From Antedon mediterranea (taxonomy: Eukaryota > Echinodermata > Crinoidea > Comatulida > Antedonidae): a stretch of 60,000 nt of DNA. The notes beneath the pieces are model-generated. The model saw only the letters and a list, made by a program, of their open reading frames with translations, was not told where the DNA came from and did not search any database. Shown piece after piece: positions 1 through 57,000 of this stretch; position 1 is the first letter of the stretch, and each line of letters starts with the position of its first letter. The position numbers and the translations under genes are program-made. The stretch lies in the NCBI RefSeq assembly GCF_964355755.1, contig NC_092677.1, positions 13,540,601-13,600,600 of the forward strand. The letters are read 5' to 3'.

Positions 1-82
1 CTTCTATGTCTGTTAAACTTTCAATAGCATCTGGTTTAATTATCGCTAATGTTCGCTCAACATATATTTGAGGAGGCTCCAT
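1..82 (-). CDS. NME5: NME5-type nucleoside diphosphate kinase homolog, N-terminal exon (partial)
   Basis: Read on the minus strand, an ATG at 82-80 opens a frame that stays open to the window edge (27 codons plus one base). It begins MEPPQIYVERTLAIIKPDA. The segment ERTLAIIKPD is the first beta strand and conserved IKPD signature of the NDP kinase fold, and the preceding PPQIYVE matches the short N-terminal lead of vertebrate NME5. NME5 is known as a group II NDK-like protein linked to cilia and the sperm axoneme, with a C-terminal DPY-30 motif; neither the active-site histidine region nor that motif lies in the window. No splice donor is visible before the edge, so the exon continues outside. 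The gene is transcribed away from the PPP1R16 homolog. Assignment to NME5 rather than another NME rests on about 27 residues. Confidence 0.8.
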   Translation of the reverse strand, partial: MEPPQIYVERTLAIIKPDAIESLTDIE

Positions 83-889
83 TTTTTGTAAACAATAATC
101 AAGATTTAAAATCGTTTTACATCAAAATTTGAGTGCTTGTTGGCATGCCGACAATCTACAATATTTATATACCGCGCCCCCAACGGCAAACTTTTTTTTC
201 ATGGTGAGCAGCATGCAGCGCTAGCTTTGCATGATGATTTATGGATAATGGAGTTAACCATGGAGTAAAGACTATACCTGATGGATGATTCACAAAAGAG
301 TCCAAATAAAAACACAAATAACCAAAACAAACAAACAAAATAGAGTACTGTAATTCTCTTACAGTTTTTTTGTTTGTTTTAGAAAGTACCCTAGGCCTAC
401 CTGCAATTTTGTTTTCAAGATGTATTGAAGAAGTATTTGGCTTGTTTTTTGTGTCACACAGCACATAATTACAGTTAGTTAGTGATAATTCATTATTTGC
501 TAAATGAAAACAGAAAAAACACTTATAGAGCATCATCATGAGGGTAACTATCATGAGCACAGGACTCAGCCAGAAATTTATTACCAAAATTATTGGATAT
601 ACTGTATGAAATTTAATTTCCTATGTGCTATTGTAATATTCTTTAAATACATGAGAGACGTTTCTAGTAACACAATGCTTTCATTCGTTAGTTAGTTATT
701 CGACATCATTGTTATCACAATCATTCGTGAGGTCTTCTATACTGAAGCCATGTTTTAGAGGTCTCTTGCCTTATGGGTATCCTACATACTATAGAGGGCG
801 ACATCATAATATATGGTGCCATCATATAACACTATGTCTGAAAATGTGTTAACGCCCTCTATAATTAATTCTGAACGTAAAAACTCCTC
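83..889. other. Upstream region of the NME5 homolog
   Basis: This stretch should hold the 5' UTR and promoter of the minus-strand NME5-like gene. I see no coding sequence that is more than a chance open frame and no clear TATA box. It contains T-rich and A-rich runs near 305-380. Confidence 0.3.
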
Positions 890-1320
890 CGCCTTCAACA
901 ACAACAACAACACAACGATCAAAGCACGTACCGCTCTGTGTGTGTAGTTAAGTTGACGCTCCTACAGGTTGCAGGAGGCGATGTAAAACATTTTATAAGC
1001 AGTAAGTATCTCAATGTTTGTGTATTATTTTGCATGACCTCATGTGTGTTTTATATACACGATCAATATTATTCTTGTGTGTTTTTTTAAGTTGATAATG
1101 ATATTAATTTAGATCCCGACCACTGCACTGCTACCACTCACTGGAACGCCTATTGATTCCTCGTCCATATCACCTCCAGAAATTCCTCCAGAAGCCTACC
1201 TGCCCTGCCCCGGTGGAATTGTGGAGGCTAAAGTGTGGTTTCATGTAGGCCTAGCCTAGGCCCTGTCTGTGTGGAAGGCCAACTTGTGATGCAGTACTTC
1301 TGTATATACAGTACAATAAA
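890..1320 (+). other. Candidate small two-exon transcript (low confidence)
   Basis: A CAA-repeat-containing segment ends at 1001 in GCA|GTAAGT, a good splice donor. A possible acceptor (TTTAG) lies just before ATCCCGACC at about 1114. The second segment has an open frame rich in Pro, Ser and Thr that ends at a TAG near 1256, and an AATAAA signal follows at about 1315. No ATG joins both segments in one frame, so it may be a non-coding transcript, an exon of an unseen gene, or chance. Confidence 0.2.
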
Positions 1321-3230
1321 ATATATAAGCCTTTTAAACTATTTTAATGCCTGTTTTCCCCCTGGGCCCTTGGCAGTGGTTCTCTGTAAGCTCCCGGGCC
1401 ACTGAGTTTAGCCAGTAAGCGCTTTATAGCTGTTATGCAACTGCCTATATATTTGCATAATTCCTAGGAAAGCTGATTTGGTATTACTTTTCCTAGGTAT
1501 AGAGGCCAAGCTTATAGCTTTATAGGCCCTCATTCAAATAAAAATTGGATGTTCTTTTTACTTTACATGGAGCAAATTAACTGACTTAAATATCTATGCA
1601 CAATTCGTCCATAATTGATTATCTTGCAGTTTTATGAGGCTAATTACCGGTATGAAGAGATGTCATACTGTGAGAATAAAAAGACACTAGTCACTATACT
1701 ATATGTAGGCAAAGTAAAAATATGAAAGCAGGGAATTTTGATTTACTTTGGGCTCTATTTGTACTACTTTGTGATAATCATTGGTTTAAATGAATCAAGT
1801 GTTATTAAAACATTTTTTGTTGAATATGCCAGTTGAATGTCACATAATAGTTATCCACAAATGACCAAACATTTTTAAAAAGAAATTTACAGTATTTACC
1901 TAAAGAACTGTAATTTAGAAGCAAAATGGGGTTTTGGTTGAATTTAATAACCATTTATTTTGCCATTTATAACTGAAACCATTGATTTTTTTCTGTTTTT
2001 TTTTCTACGGAAGTGATTAAAACTACAAAATAATCTATTCAAAGTATGATTTTATTAATCTTTATTTTTCATGTATTTGGGGGACAATACATCTTTAATG
2101 CTTCATTGTTAAAGATTATAATCAGAAAATTGCTTATAGAAAAGAAAATAAGCTGTTCAAATACAGTACAAACTAGATTTGAAAAAAGTAAATTTTTCCT
2201 TGATTCTTTCAGGACAATACTGTATACTGTACCTCCACAAACTACCCCAGACAACTATGTGACTATTAAACCCTACTGCCCATATTGATGGATAATTGCC
2301 TTGGGATAATTGTTATCATAGACTGTGTTTCCACAGCCAAAACAAAAAAAGTGTGCATGATCAGTCATTACCAAACAACCAAGTGCCCAATCACAACACA
2401 ACAATTTGTCCTTCAGGTCAAAGGTTAAAAATTATCGCATTTATCCGATAATTATCCGATTTGAATGAGATAATTATCGGTTAATTTTTTGCGGGTTGAA
2501 ACACGGCCGTAGGGAATAAATTGTTCCAAGTTGGTACAGTATTCCTCCTACAGTAAGGAGATACAATAGCACTGGTGGAATTGTCAACAGTATTCTACTG
2601 TGTAAAGTTGGTTGTCCAGTGGGTACTATAATGTTTAAGTTTGTAAATAAAGCAGTAGGTGTCCATAGTGTTTTTTGATAAACATTACACAAAATTTATT
2701 TCTCAGAGTCTATTTCATTTTCATTCATTTCATTTATCTTTTTATTTCAGAATATCATGGTGACACTGACATAATATTATATCCATAGCAAAAGAGAGAA
2801 AAAAAAAAATCTTAATCTAACAGCTCATAGAACAAAAACAAAGATATGTAAATATATAAAGTCAATGCAACAAAGCATTCCATTGTATGTGCATTCTTGA
2901 CACATTAAGAACGTGGCGATTAATAGCCATGATCAAGGAATTACAACTTGCGTTCACACGATTTTTAAAACTAAAAACAGATTTTCTAATGAACTCATCA
3001 AAGGATGGGACGTCATTTAAGACAAACATCATGCTTGCACTACAATGTCTAGGCTGCTTCAGCAGCAAACGTAAGGCATTGTTAAATGTTATAACATACT
3101 TTCAGTGATCTCAGAGTGCTCTTATTATATCTACACCATAAGGTTGAAAAGTACATGCTGACACAGTAACTCTTAAATAGATAACATTTAGTCTTTTAGT
3201 AGAACATTTTCCAAAATTTCTAAGAGAGTT
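1321..3230. other. Intergenic sequence without recognised gene
   Basis: AT-rich sequence with only short chance open frames. Near 1350-1450 there is a GC-richer patch that looks like worn repeat sequence. Nothing codes convincingly. Confidence 0.4.
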
Positions 3231-3234
3231 GGCC

Positions 3235-3741
3235 CTAATCAAATAGATCGATATTGACGTTTGATGTCACTTTCATCACTTTCATCACATGACCAAGATA
3301 GGTTATTGAATTATCAACGATTAGAGGTGCCCCATTTAAGGTAATATGTGGAACACCTTTGAGGTGCAAGCATTTGGATTTGGTTTCATTAAAAGTAATA
3401 TCATGGTCACTAGCAAAACCTTCACCGAGTCCAATTAGGCTTTGTAAGCCAGTCACTGACGGAGCCAAAAGGACCAAGTCATCGGCAAAGCTTAGGCAAT
3501 TCAGTTTAAGACTGTTCAACAGTTAACGGATCAGTGTACACATTGTAAAGTAGAGGGGACATAACGCCTCCCTGGCGAACCCCATTACGAACAGTGAAAG
3601 AATTGGAAACGGAACTTCCCCACCTGACAACAAATTCCTGATTCCTATACCATGACCGCAGTATCTTAACTACAGGTGAAGGGGTACCCCTGTCAATTAG
3701 GGTCTTGAAAAGTGTCCAGTGTTTCACTTTATCAAATTATT
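3235..3741 (-). pseudogene. Non-LTR retrotransposon (LINE) reverse transcriptase fragment, frameshifted
   Basis: On the minus strand the conceptual product runs through reverse transcriptase blocks A to D. It starts with FDKV (about 3736-3725), which holds the first catalytic aspartate. NGVRQGGVMSPLLYN follows near 3570, and then SFADDLVLL near 3490, where FADD is the catalytic YxDD-type box. The first frame stops around 3506 and the second opens in another frame from 3519. Some residues normally found between the QGG and FADD blocks are missing, so there has been a deletion with frameshift. N-terminal endonuclease and C-terminal regions are absent. The element is dead. The clade was not determined; the QGGVMSPLLYN style is common in RTE-, Rex- and CR1-like elements. 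Confidence 0.85.
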
Positions 3742-3790
3742 AGTTTGAAAATAAAAAACTAACAAATAAAAAATATAAAAAAAACATTTA

Positions 3791-3985
3791 AAGCTCTGTC
3801 CACACTATCAAACTTTGTGACAAAAAATGTGATGTGCCCAATGGTAGTAATATGCCCAAATATGATAGTGATATACCCAGATACTGTATGGTAGTGATAA
3901 TGCCTAAATATGGTACTGATATGCCCAATTATGGTACTGATATGACATCATCGTGTCCATATGGGCATTTTACTTTTCACTTTTT
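3791..3985. mobile_element. Short TIR element, TTAA-associated family, copy 1 (truncated)
   Basis: It starts with AAGCTCTGTCCACACTATCA, the terminal sequence shared with copies near 11.48, 31.46 and 38.48 kb. Inside are variants of a short repeat around CCCAAATATGGTA and a CATGTCCATATGGGCA-like block. The right terminal repeat is not recognisable, so this copy is cut short. Confidence 0.6.
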
Positions 3986-4828
3986 CTATCCAATTGACAT
4001 TTCTTTTGAGTTTGAGTTGATTGCTCTTGTCTATGTAATGGCTAAGCCTAACCTACTGTACCACTACTACTAGACAAGTGTTTATTTTACGTATAATTTT
4101 CTACTTTTTTATAAACTGTACACCATTTTTAATACGGGTTAGAGCCAATTTTTTCGATAAATCTATAACTATATCTTTGTATCTTTATTTTATAGACAAG
4201 AAAAATACATTTGCACTTGTAGCCAAAGGCTGAATTGCTGCATTTTTTTTACAATAAAAATACAATTAGATTACAACATTGAAATATTAAAATGACATAA
4301 AAAAGTTAAAATTCATGTACTGTATTTAAAAAAACCATCGATATCACAATAAAATTACAACATTGCTTGTAAAACCTGCTTTGGAAGAACACTGACTATA
4401 CAATGTATTTGCTGAAATTAATACAAATATTACTGTGAAATAAAAATTGCTGTATACAATACAATTACTATAAAATTATCATTTAAATATTAATTTTAAG
4501 GTTATTATTTTCAACAGAGTTCTGCCTACTGTATCCTGCCTTAAAGTGGACTTAATATAGAAAGCCATCATGGACATTCTGTAGCTTTCTGTGCGATAGT
4601 TAACCTTTGACCTACATGAACAACCCATAGTCAATCCAAATGCAAACTCATCGTTTCCTTGGGAAATTGGTGTGACACTCATAGCCGTTCTCATTGAGGA
4701 AGTCAGTTCTTTTGAATGTCACCATTGTTGCTGTCAAAAATGCTACATTGAGTTTTCTTAGATCACCCGGTGCTTTTAGGAATTTTACACGGATCTTTAT
4801 TTCACGTTTTATTTCACGTTCAATTATC

Positions 4829-48261
<43,433 letters not shown>

Positions 48262-48689
48262 GGAAAAATAACAGTTGACTTGAACAAGAAATGGATCAAA
48301 TGGTCAATGTAATTTTATTTTATTTGTTTGAAGTTTTAATCTTTTTAAACTGTTTTTAATATTAGGTCCAGTTAAATTTAAATTAACATTTTTTATTTGC
48401 CAAAAAAATTACATAATGCAACAATACAATGCCCGCATAATGTTCTTCATGTTGAATTTCTTGGAATTGTTTTCACTAAAAACTTCACCAAAGTTCATTA
48501 ACATTTATTAAATAATAGTAACAATAATAAATGTAAATAACAATGGTAAAAATAACAACAAAACTTGTTTTCAATAATTGTAAAAAATACAATCTATATG
48601 CAATACCTTTCTTATGTATAAAACATCATCATTAAAACATTCATAGGTAGTAGAAACAAAAATGTTGTCTCACAAGTGATTGATTATTT

Positions 48690-48785
48690 TAACTGTTGCT
48701 TGTCATTTTGTCAACTCGCTTGTGTTGCGTCTATGTCCTTGCATTGCATTTCTAGTGGCAACAAAGCTTGAGTAGTACCCAAAAG
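48690..48785. mobile_element. Diverged member of the 143-bp TIR family
   Basis: GTGTTGCGTCTATGTCCTTG and GGCAACAAAGCTTGA resemble the right half of the element at 25671-25813. Confidence 0.4.
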
Positions 48786-50014
48786 ACATGTCCTTTGCGT
48801 ATTTAATCACAAATCATAAGCTTTCATATTGTTGGAATGTTATCAATAAGTATTATTTTGTTGAAGTGTTAATTTAATGTTGTTGGTTTTAACAATTAAA
48901 ATACTGCGCCTGACAACACTTATGAGCTTGTCATCCTCTAAAACAACTAATGATTCTTAATTCCGAGATATTGATGTCTTTCAAATGGAACCTATTAACT
49001 AGGTTGATACCATGGTTACCACACCCTATATCCTATCGGTAACGCCCTTCTTCACTTGAACTTTTATATGTCAACTTTTTACATTAATTACTATTAATGT
49101 CTCAAACATGCATTTTATTTGTTTGGATTTAATTTTTTTGTTATAAAATCTCATTTTAAAATGAATTTATTTTCATTAAATGTTTAAACCGTGCATTGGG
49201 TTTGATACGATTATCAACTTTCACATGCTTATTTATTTGACCAAAAATAGAGTACATTATTATCAGTGTGACCAAAATAGAAAGTAGATTGGCGATTGAG
49301 TAAACAATATGAGATAAGATAAACATAAGATCAATTTAGATTTAACATGTCTTAAGATATTATTAAGTAAAACGTATATTTTTAAAACATATTTTTTTAT
49401 GCTAGAAAGATTAGGTAACCTTTTAACCTAGCAGTCAGTGTAGGCGATCGCATAAACATTTACTTCTCATATTAAAAATTGTTTATAAAATATTGTAATT
49501 ATTGTTTGTAGTATAACATACAATAGTTCCTACAATTTTTGTAGATAAAATTTATATTCTCTCATTCTCCTCAATTGAACAAACTATATACAGTATAAAT
49601 ATATATTGACACAATAACATTGTGTTTAACAAGAGTATATAAACATGTTAATTAAAAACATACTGTACAATGTATATGAAAATACAATAAAAATGAACAT
49701 ATGTTTCATAACCATATTATTTTTCATGAACATAATTGTACTCTATTAACACATATGGTTGACTTTTTATTTTAGCATCATTCAAATAATAAATGAAATG
49801 ACAGTCACATTACTGCAATTTATTTCAAACATTTGTCCATGATCAACCACACATAGCGACGATTTAATTTTATTTGAACGAAACATTCATAAATCATTGT
49901 TTATGGTGACCACACATGGTCAGTTTGACCACATATGGACTAGTATTTGTGACCATATGAGCACACTCTATCACTATCTAGCCTGTTTTCATAGACTTTT
50001 TGATATAATATGTA

Positions 50015-50172
50015 GTTTGAACATAATTTGAACATAATTTGAACATGCTTTGAACATAGTTTGAACATAATTTGAACATGCTTTGAAAATAGTTTAAATG
50101 TAGTCTGAACACTGTAAACATGTTTTGAACATATTCGAACACAGTTTGAACATAGTGTGATCATTGTCTGAA
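50015..50172. repeat. Minisatellite, about 11-bp unit (TTTGAACATAA)
   Basis: TTTGAACATA(A/G) and TTTGAACATGC recur about 13 times with small changes. Confidence 0.85.
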
Positions 50173-50462
50173 CATAATTTTATCTGTGTCTGTGATCTTT
50201 TGAATATCACAAAGTGTGTATTTTTAAACTATTTTGTTATGCAAAAAAAAGGAAATTGTATAAGTATGTTGCCAATATTGTTAGTACAATGTTTGTTACC
50301 TTTATATATAATGCTGTATGTAAATTTTTTGTTTAAATTTTATGTAATGTACATTCTGAGCATTTATGTTTGTTTACTCTATTCGCAGTTTGACATACAA
50401 TATCTACATACTACTAACATACAAGATCTTTGGTGGCTGGCTGGTTGTTTTTTTTTTAAACT

Positions 50463-50630
50463 CAGTAAAACCTCTATTAAGGGGACACTTTTAGGACCTA
50501 CCCAAGTGTCCTAATATTGGTATTTGAACCCTTGATAAGGGTTAGTAGTGTTTAAGCACTTATTTTCCATCATTCGTTTTCCATAGCGTCCCCTTAATAA
50601 GGATATCCCAAAGGGAGGGGCTCGACTTTA
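50463..50630. mobile_element. GGGGACAC-family TIR element
   Basis: Left end CAGTAAAACCTCTATTAAGG; the right part CCCCTTAATAAGGATATCCC followed by GGGGCTCGAC is more decayed. Same family as 7.7 and 30.7 kb. Confidence 0.55.
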
Positions 50631-51669
50631 TCAATGCAAGGTAAATTCCAGCATGATTCATTTTCATATCACGTAATTTAATTTCAAAGCATTTCAATGA
50701 TCTGTTTATGTCGGGCTCTATTTTTGCCGAGGTATGTGTTCTTCCACTCCATTTTAGGTCTTGCTTAAACTTTTTAAAAATGATATAATTAAAAAAAAGT
50801 TTTACTCTATAGATAGCTATTTTTATTTATTCTAAAAAGGTCAACAATAAATTAATTGATTTTAATAATAATTTGATAACATTTCTCTCTATACATTCAC
50901 TATGTCAAATGTAATGATTATTTCAGTTTTTTAGTTTTAAATTATTTTCACCTAGTGTGCTAACAGAAATATAGGACACTGAGTTTATGTACATAATTTA
51001 GGTTATTAGTTTATGAAATATGATATAATAATTGGTTGTGGATTAACTATGCAAAATGATATGCTCCCTGTAATATCGTTCTATAAATTTGCAACATAAT
51101 TTTTTCTTGTTATATAAATTGCAATTGTTAATTGTTGGTATTTTAATTGTATAAATTAGGGCAATGCAAATGAATTATTGATTTTCTTATTTATGCTTTA
51201 TTATTCAGTATATATGTATGTTTTTGCAAAGATCATCTATGAGTTATTACATCTATAAAATATATGATTGTGACATTCCTTGGTCACATCGTAGGATAAC
51301 ACGGCAGCAAATGATGCCCTTAGTTTTAAATAAATATCTTACCCTTTCTCCTGGTAGCATGTATTCTTCATTCGAATTTACATTAATTTAATTGTTTTTT
51401 AATAATTGACATATGTGGGCAATCTTTCAAATATATTTTGTAAATCATAAAGAACAATTCACACAGACGAGCTAACTTTCCCCACGTAGAACATGACGTG
51501 TCTGTCCTGATTGGATTTTGGATTTCCGCTCAATCGCCCGTAGGCTCCTCGTCGTTTTGTGTATATGGTCATTATATAGATTCTATATTGTTGTTTTCCG
51601 CTTAACATTACCGTTCGTCTGTGTAAATTGACCTTTATGATACTGGTTTTAATATTTGTATTCAGGTAG

Positions 51670-51895
51670 CCACAACTTCAGTACCGCTTGTGATACACAT
51701 GAGATGCTGTATTATGGAATTTGTCTATGATACTGCTGGGTACATTTTCGTCCAGTATCATATGAAAATTCCGTTATCAGCATCACGTGTATTTTACTGT
51801 AACCAAACCTTACATGATACATATACCGCCTGTGATACACATGAGATGCTGTATTATGGAATTTGTCTATGAAACTGGGCACATTTTCGTCCTTT
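51670..51895. repeat. Imperfect tandem duplication, about 140 bp apart
   Basis: TGTGATACACATGAGATGCT with the following GTATTATGGAATTTGTCTAT occurs at about 51690 and 51829, each ending in CATTTTCGTCC. The second copy lacks a few bases. Confidence 0.85.
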
Positions 51896-53429
51896 TCCCG
51901 ATGCTTATTCTGTTTCAGGTAAACAGATTGCGCCATTGTAGTGTGTTTATAAATGTATTATAATATATTATTATAAAGCCAGAGGTAGCCATCAACAAAT
52001 CCATAAACTAAGTTACTCATCTGTAGGACGTTGAAAAATCACTTTGCCGCAGTATAGTTATTCTACGGTTCTTAAAATAAAAGTTTTATATACTGGATAA
52101 TAGAGCGATATATACTATGTGAAATATGACAGATTTCAGCGATAAATCATTGTCATCGACAACGCAAAAAAGCTAAACGTTAAATTATCCAACCTACTAA
52201 AGTTTCACGCTATGACTATGTTTCTCATTAACTCTCCAATATCTATTTTTGTACTTAAGATATACAAATTATTGTTATTATATAATAATTATTCAAATGT
52301 CACTTTACGAATGAAATGATTGATTGTTTGACCAATCGAATGCATGTATTTCAACGACAGCTAGCGTTAGTTCAACAGAATGTGTAATCATAAAAATGAT
52401 ATTTTGTCATCTTAATGTCAAAATGAATTTTCTATATTCTAAATCATTTCATGTTTATTGACTATTACGATACGTCATAAACAAACTGCATTAACGTTTA
52501 CTAAGAAACTTATAGTTTGATTAATAGTTACATTGTGCCTACAGCTAACTATTACATCTTTCGAATGATACTAGGGGTATATAATGACAACAATTATTTT
52601 AATGGTTCCATGATTGATATCCCTCACTGAATTTGATTTTATGTTTCATATATATGTATGGAGATTCATTTGAAGATACATTAACAAATATAAGCTAACA
52701 TTTCCAAATTAGAAAGGCGATGTTTGCAGGATGTTATAGTCATTTTTAAAATGAATCCAGGGTTTGTCACCTCCGGCCCACTAGGTAAACTTTCTACAAG
52801 GGGTACATCTATTATTGTAACTTTAAATGAATTCATCCAGTAGCCGCATCCTCTAAGTAATCTCCCCTGTGTTGTTCGAGAAGCTATTAGCAAGGTAACC
52901 CCTCATTTGAGAGTACTACAGTATGTTTATACTAGGTGTGCCTCCTACTGATGTGGGGTACCAATGCATTGGACCCTTTCAACTACTTCTGCAGATAACA
53001 ATGTATTAGCACTTCATTCCAAAGTATTCCCCAATTACAAATGCTCTTTTCAATAGTATAGTTATTTTGTAACCCCTATTTTCCTACATATAAAACCTAA
53101 CATTTTATGTGTAGATAAATTAATTAAGCATGCTATTTTAACCCACTGCAGCTCACGTATTCTTACATTGGAATCAAAAATTGAATTTAAGACTGAAAGA
53201 AGTATTCAGTATACACCACAGCCTGCATTAATCTTATTTTGCGAGGTTTTCAAAACATAACAAGCTTTACTAATTTACTTCACTCGTTCATGATGTATCA
53301 TTAGGTAAACTATATTTCCTTTGTGAATGCAGTTGCGTCAATGTTGATCAGGCAGGGCTGGTTCCTGAAAGCATGGAGAAATACATTTAGTTCTTAATCT
53401 CCTTGCTAAAAAGCCTGGTTAGAATCCCT

Positions 53430-53585
53430 CGGTAAACTTTGTTTCTACTCTAGGAAATAACGCTATGGTTGAACCAATCACAAGTTACAGATCATCGGAA
53501 CAACTTGTGATTGGTCAAATTACTTGCGTGGCACGTATACCATTTGCATTGAGCCTAGTACTAGTAGTAGTAACTAAGCTTTGGT
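53430..53585. mobile_element. Diverged member of the GATTGGTCAAAT TIR family
   Basis: GAACCAATCACAAGTTACAG and AACTTGTGATTGGTCAAATT form the internal inverted pair seen in the 25671-25813 family; the right end has TAACTAAGCTTTGG. Confidence 0.5.
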
Positions 53586-54082
53586 TATAGGCGCTCTCCC
53601 CATTACAATATCAAAATGTATTTTTGTCCACAAATATCGTTATTACAATTTCGATTTCTAGTTTTATCTTTATTTTTAAATGTTTTAATAATTTTATCTA
53701 CTGTGTGTTGCAAAGTTTACTGTGTAATAGTTCTTTTTTATTATCCATCATATTGCTACATTGTACAGTTTATGCTCAAACAAAATGTATAGAGTATTTG
53801 TAAAGAAAATAGATACATTTAAATAATATAGTTTAAGTAACGAGGTATACGTAGTTGAATGGAATGGACCATACCATTAAGCTAAATAGGTGATGGAAAT
53901 GTTATGAGTTTGTGTCATGTCATGCGAAAAATAGTTATGATCTCGTACATATTAGTACCAGATTTTATGTATTTGATTAAAATAAAGACAATTTATTTAA
54001 AAAGTTTTTAATTTTGTTTTCTTTAATTCATTTATTTTAAATATTCAGTATGTTAAACAAATTTCTGAAAAGAGCAAAATTT

Positions 54083-57000
54083 CGACCATTTTGTTTTTCT
54101 ACATAACTGGTTATTATCATCATTTACATGCACAGAATCATATGTTCTGCGCATGTAAATTATGTACAGGAAAATTTTCGAAAATTGGCCATTATTCGAC
54201 CCTTTTATTTTTTGACATAATTTTCGATATAACTGGTTACTATATCATAATTAACATGCCCAGAGTCGAATAATTTGTTCTGCGCATGTCAATTATGCTA
54301 TAGTAACCTGTTATATCGAAAAATTGTAAAGGTCGAAATTTGGTCATTTTTTTAAGAAAAAAAATCATAATTACATGCGCAGAGTCGAATAATTTGTTCT
54401 GCGCATCTTAATTATGCTATAGTAACCAGTTATATCGAAAAATAGTAAGGTAAAAATTTGGTCATTTTTGGAAAAAATCCCTGTACTATAGTACAGGAAA
54501 ATTTTCGAAAATGGCCAATTTTTTACCCTTTTATATTTTGACATAACTGGTTACTATATCATAATTAACATGCGCAGAGTCGAATAATTTGTTCTGGGCA
54601 TGTCAATTATGCTATAGTAACCAGTTATATCGAAAAATAGTAAGGTCAAAATTTGATCATTTTTTGGAAAACATCCCTGTACTATTTTGGAAAATATCCC
54701 TGTACAGGAAATTTTCGAAAATTGGCCATTTTTCGACCCTTTTATTGGTGGACATAAGTGGTTACTATAGCATAATTAACATGCGCAGAGTCGAATAATT
54801 TGTTCTGCGCATGTAAATCATGCTATAGTAACCAGTTGTACCGAAAAATAGTAAAGGTCGAAATTTTTGTCATTTTTTGAAGAAAAAAAATTCATAATTA
54901 CATGCGCAGAGTCGAATAATTTGTTCTGCGCATGTCAATTATGCTATAGTAACCAGTTATATCGAAAAATAGTAAGGTCAAAATTTGGTCATTTTTGGAA
55001 AAAATCCCTGTACTATAGTACAGGGAAATTTTCGAAAATTTGCCATTTTTCGACTCTTTTATTGGTTGACATAACTGGTTACTATATCATAATTAACATG
55101 CGCAGAGTCGAATAATTTGTTCTGCGCATGTCAATTATGCTATAGTAACCTGTTATATCGAAAAATAGTAAGGTCAAAACTTGGTCATTTATGGAAAATA
55201 TCCCTGTACTATAGTACAGGGAAATTTTCGAAAATTGGCCATTTTTCGACCCTTTTATTGGTTGACATAACTGGTTACTATAGCATAGTTAACATGCGCA
55301 GAGTCGAATAATTAGTTCTGCGCATGTCAATTATGCTATAGTAACCAGTTATATCAAAAAATAGTAAGGTCAAAATTTGGTCATTTTTGGAAAATATCCC
55401 TGTACTATAGTACAGGAATTTTTCGAAAATTGGCCATTATTCGACCCTTTTATTTTTTGACATAATTTTCGATATAACTGGTTACTATATCATAATAATT
55501 TGTTCTGCGCATGTCAATTATGCTATAGTAACCTGTTATATCGAAAAATTGTAAAGGTCGAAATTTGGTCATTTTTTGACGAAAAAAAATCATAATTACA
55601 TGCGCAGAGTCGAATAATTTGTTCTGCGCATCTTAATTATGCTATAGTAACCAGTTATATCGAAAAATAGTAAGGTCGAAATTTGGTCATTTTTGGAAAA
55701 AATCCCTGTACTATAGTACAGGAAAATGTTCGAAAATGGCCAATTTTTTACCCTTTTATATTTTGACATAACTGGTTACTATATCATAATTAACATGCGC
55801 AGAGTCGAATAATTTGTTCTGGGCATGTCAATTAAGCTATAGTAACCAGTTATATCGATAAATAGTAAGGTCAAAATTTGGTCATTTTTGGAAAATATAC
55901 CTGTACTATAGTACAGGGAAATTTTCGAAAATTGGCAATTTTTCGACTCTTTTATTGGTTGACATAACTGGTTACTATAGCATAATTAACATGCGCAAGA
56001 GTCGAATAATTTGTTCTGCGCATGTAAATTATGCTATAGTAATCAGTTATATCGAAAAAAAGTAAGGTCAAAATTGGGTCATTTTTGGAAAATATCCCTG
56101 TACAGGAAATTTTCGAAAATTGGCCATTTTTCGACCCTTTTATTGGTTGACATAAGTGGTTACTATAGCATAATTAACATGCGCAGAGTCGAATAATTTG
56201 TTCTGCGCATGTAAATTATGCTATAGTAACCAGTTGTATCGAAAAATAGTAAAGGTCGAAATTTTGTCATTTTTTGAAGAAAAAAGATTCATAATTACAT
56301 GCGCAGAGTCGAATAATTTGTTCTGCGCATCTTAATTATGCTATAGTAACCAGTTATATTGAAAAATAGTAAGGTCAAAATTTGGTCATTCTTGGAAAAA
56401 ATCCCTGTACTATAGTACAGGGAAATTTTCGAAAATTGGCCATTTTTCGACTCTTTTTATTAGTTGACATAAGTGGTTACTATAGCATAATTAACATGCG
56501 CAGAGTCGAATAATTTGTTCTGCACATGTCAATTATGCTATAGTAACCAGTTATATCGAAAAATAGTAAGATCAAAATTTGGTCATTTTTTGAAGAAAAA
56601 AAGATTCATAATTACATGCGCCGAGTCGAATAATTTGTTCTGCGCATCTTAATTATTCTATAGTAACCAGTTATATCGAAAATAGTAAGGTCGAAATTTG
56701 GTCTTTTTGGAAAAAATCCCTGTACTATATATGTACAGGGAAATTTTCGAAAATTTGCCATTTTCGACTCTTTTATTGGTTGACATAACTGGTTACTATA
56801 TCAGAATTAACATGCGCAGAGTCGAATAATTTGTTCTGCGCATGTCAATTATGCTATAGTAACCAGTTATATCGAAAAATAGTAAGGTCAAAATTTGGTC
56901 ATTTTTGGAAAATATCTCTGTACAGGAAATTTTCGAAAATTTGCCATTTTTAGACACTTTTATTGGTTGACATAAGTGGTTACTATAGCATAATTAACAT

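Larger units (their letters stand above)
48262..54080 (+). other. PPP1R16: 3' UTR and downstream intergenic region
   Basis: AATAAA signals occur at 48526-48531, 49686-49691 and 53981-53986; the first is the most natural end, giving a 3' UTR of about 290 nt, but a longer UTR is possible. No further gene was recognised. A 70-codon minus-strand frame at 52681-52893 is not low-complexity but matches nothing I know. Confidence 0.5.

Noticed and set aside
4694-4828. A 45-residue N-terminal extension of the PPP1R16 homolog that looks like a targeting peptide
   Set aside because: The upstream start would be a TTG, not an ATG. There is an in-frame stop at 4682, and the ATG at 4829 aligns with the vertebrate start.
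52681-52893. 70-codon minus-strand frame downstream of the gene
   Set aside because: No recognised family, no supporting exons; may be an old transposon piece.
54091-56196. Repeated 60-80 codon frames with FSKIGHFSTLLLVDITGYY
   Set aside because: They follow the satellite unit and carry no independent sign of coding; they end at the same repeat position each time.
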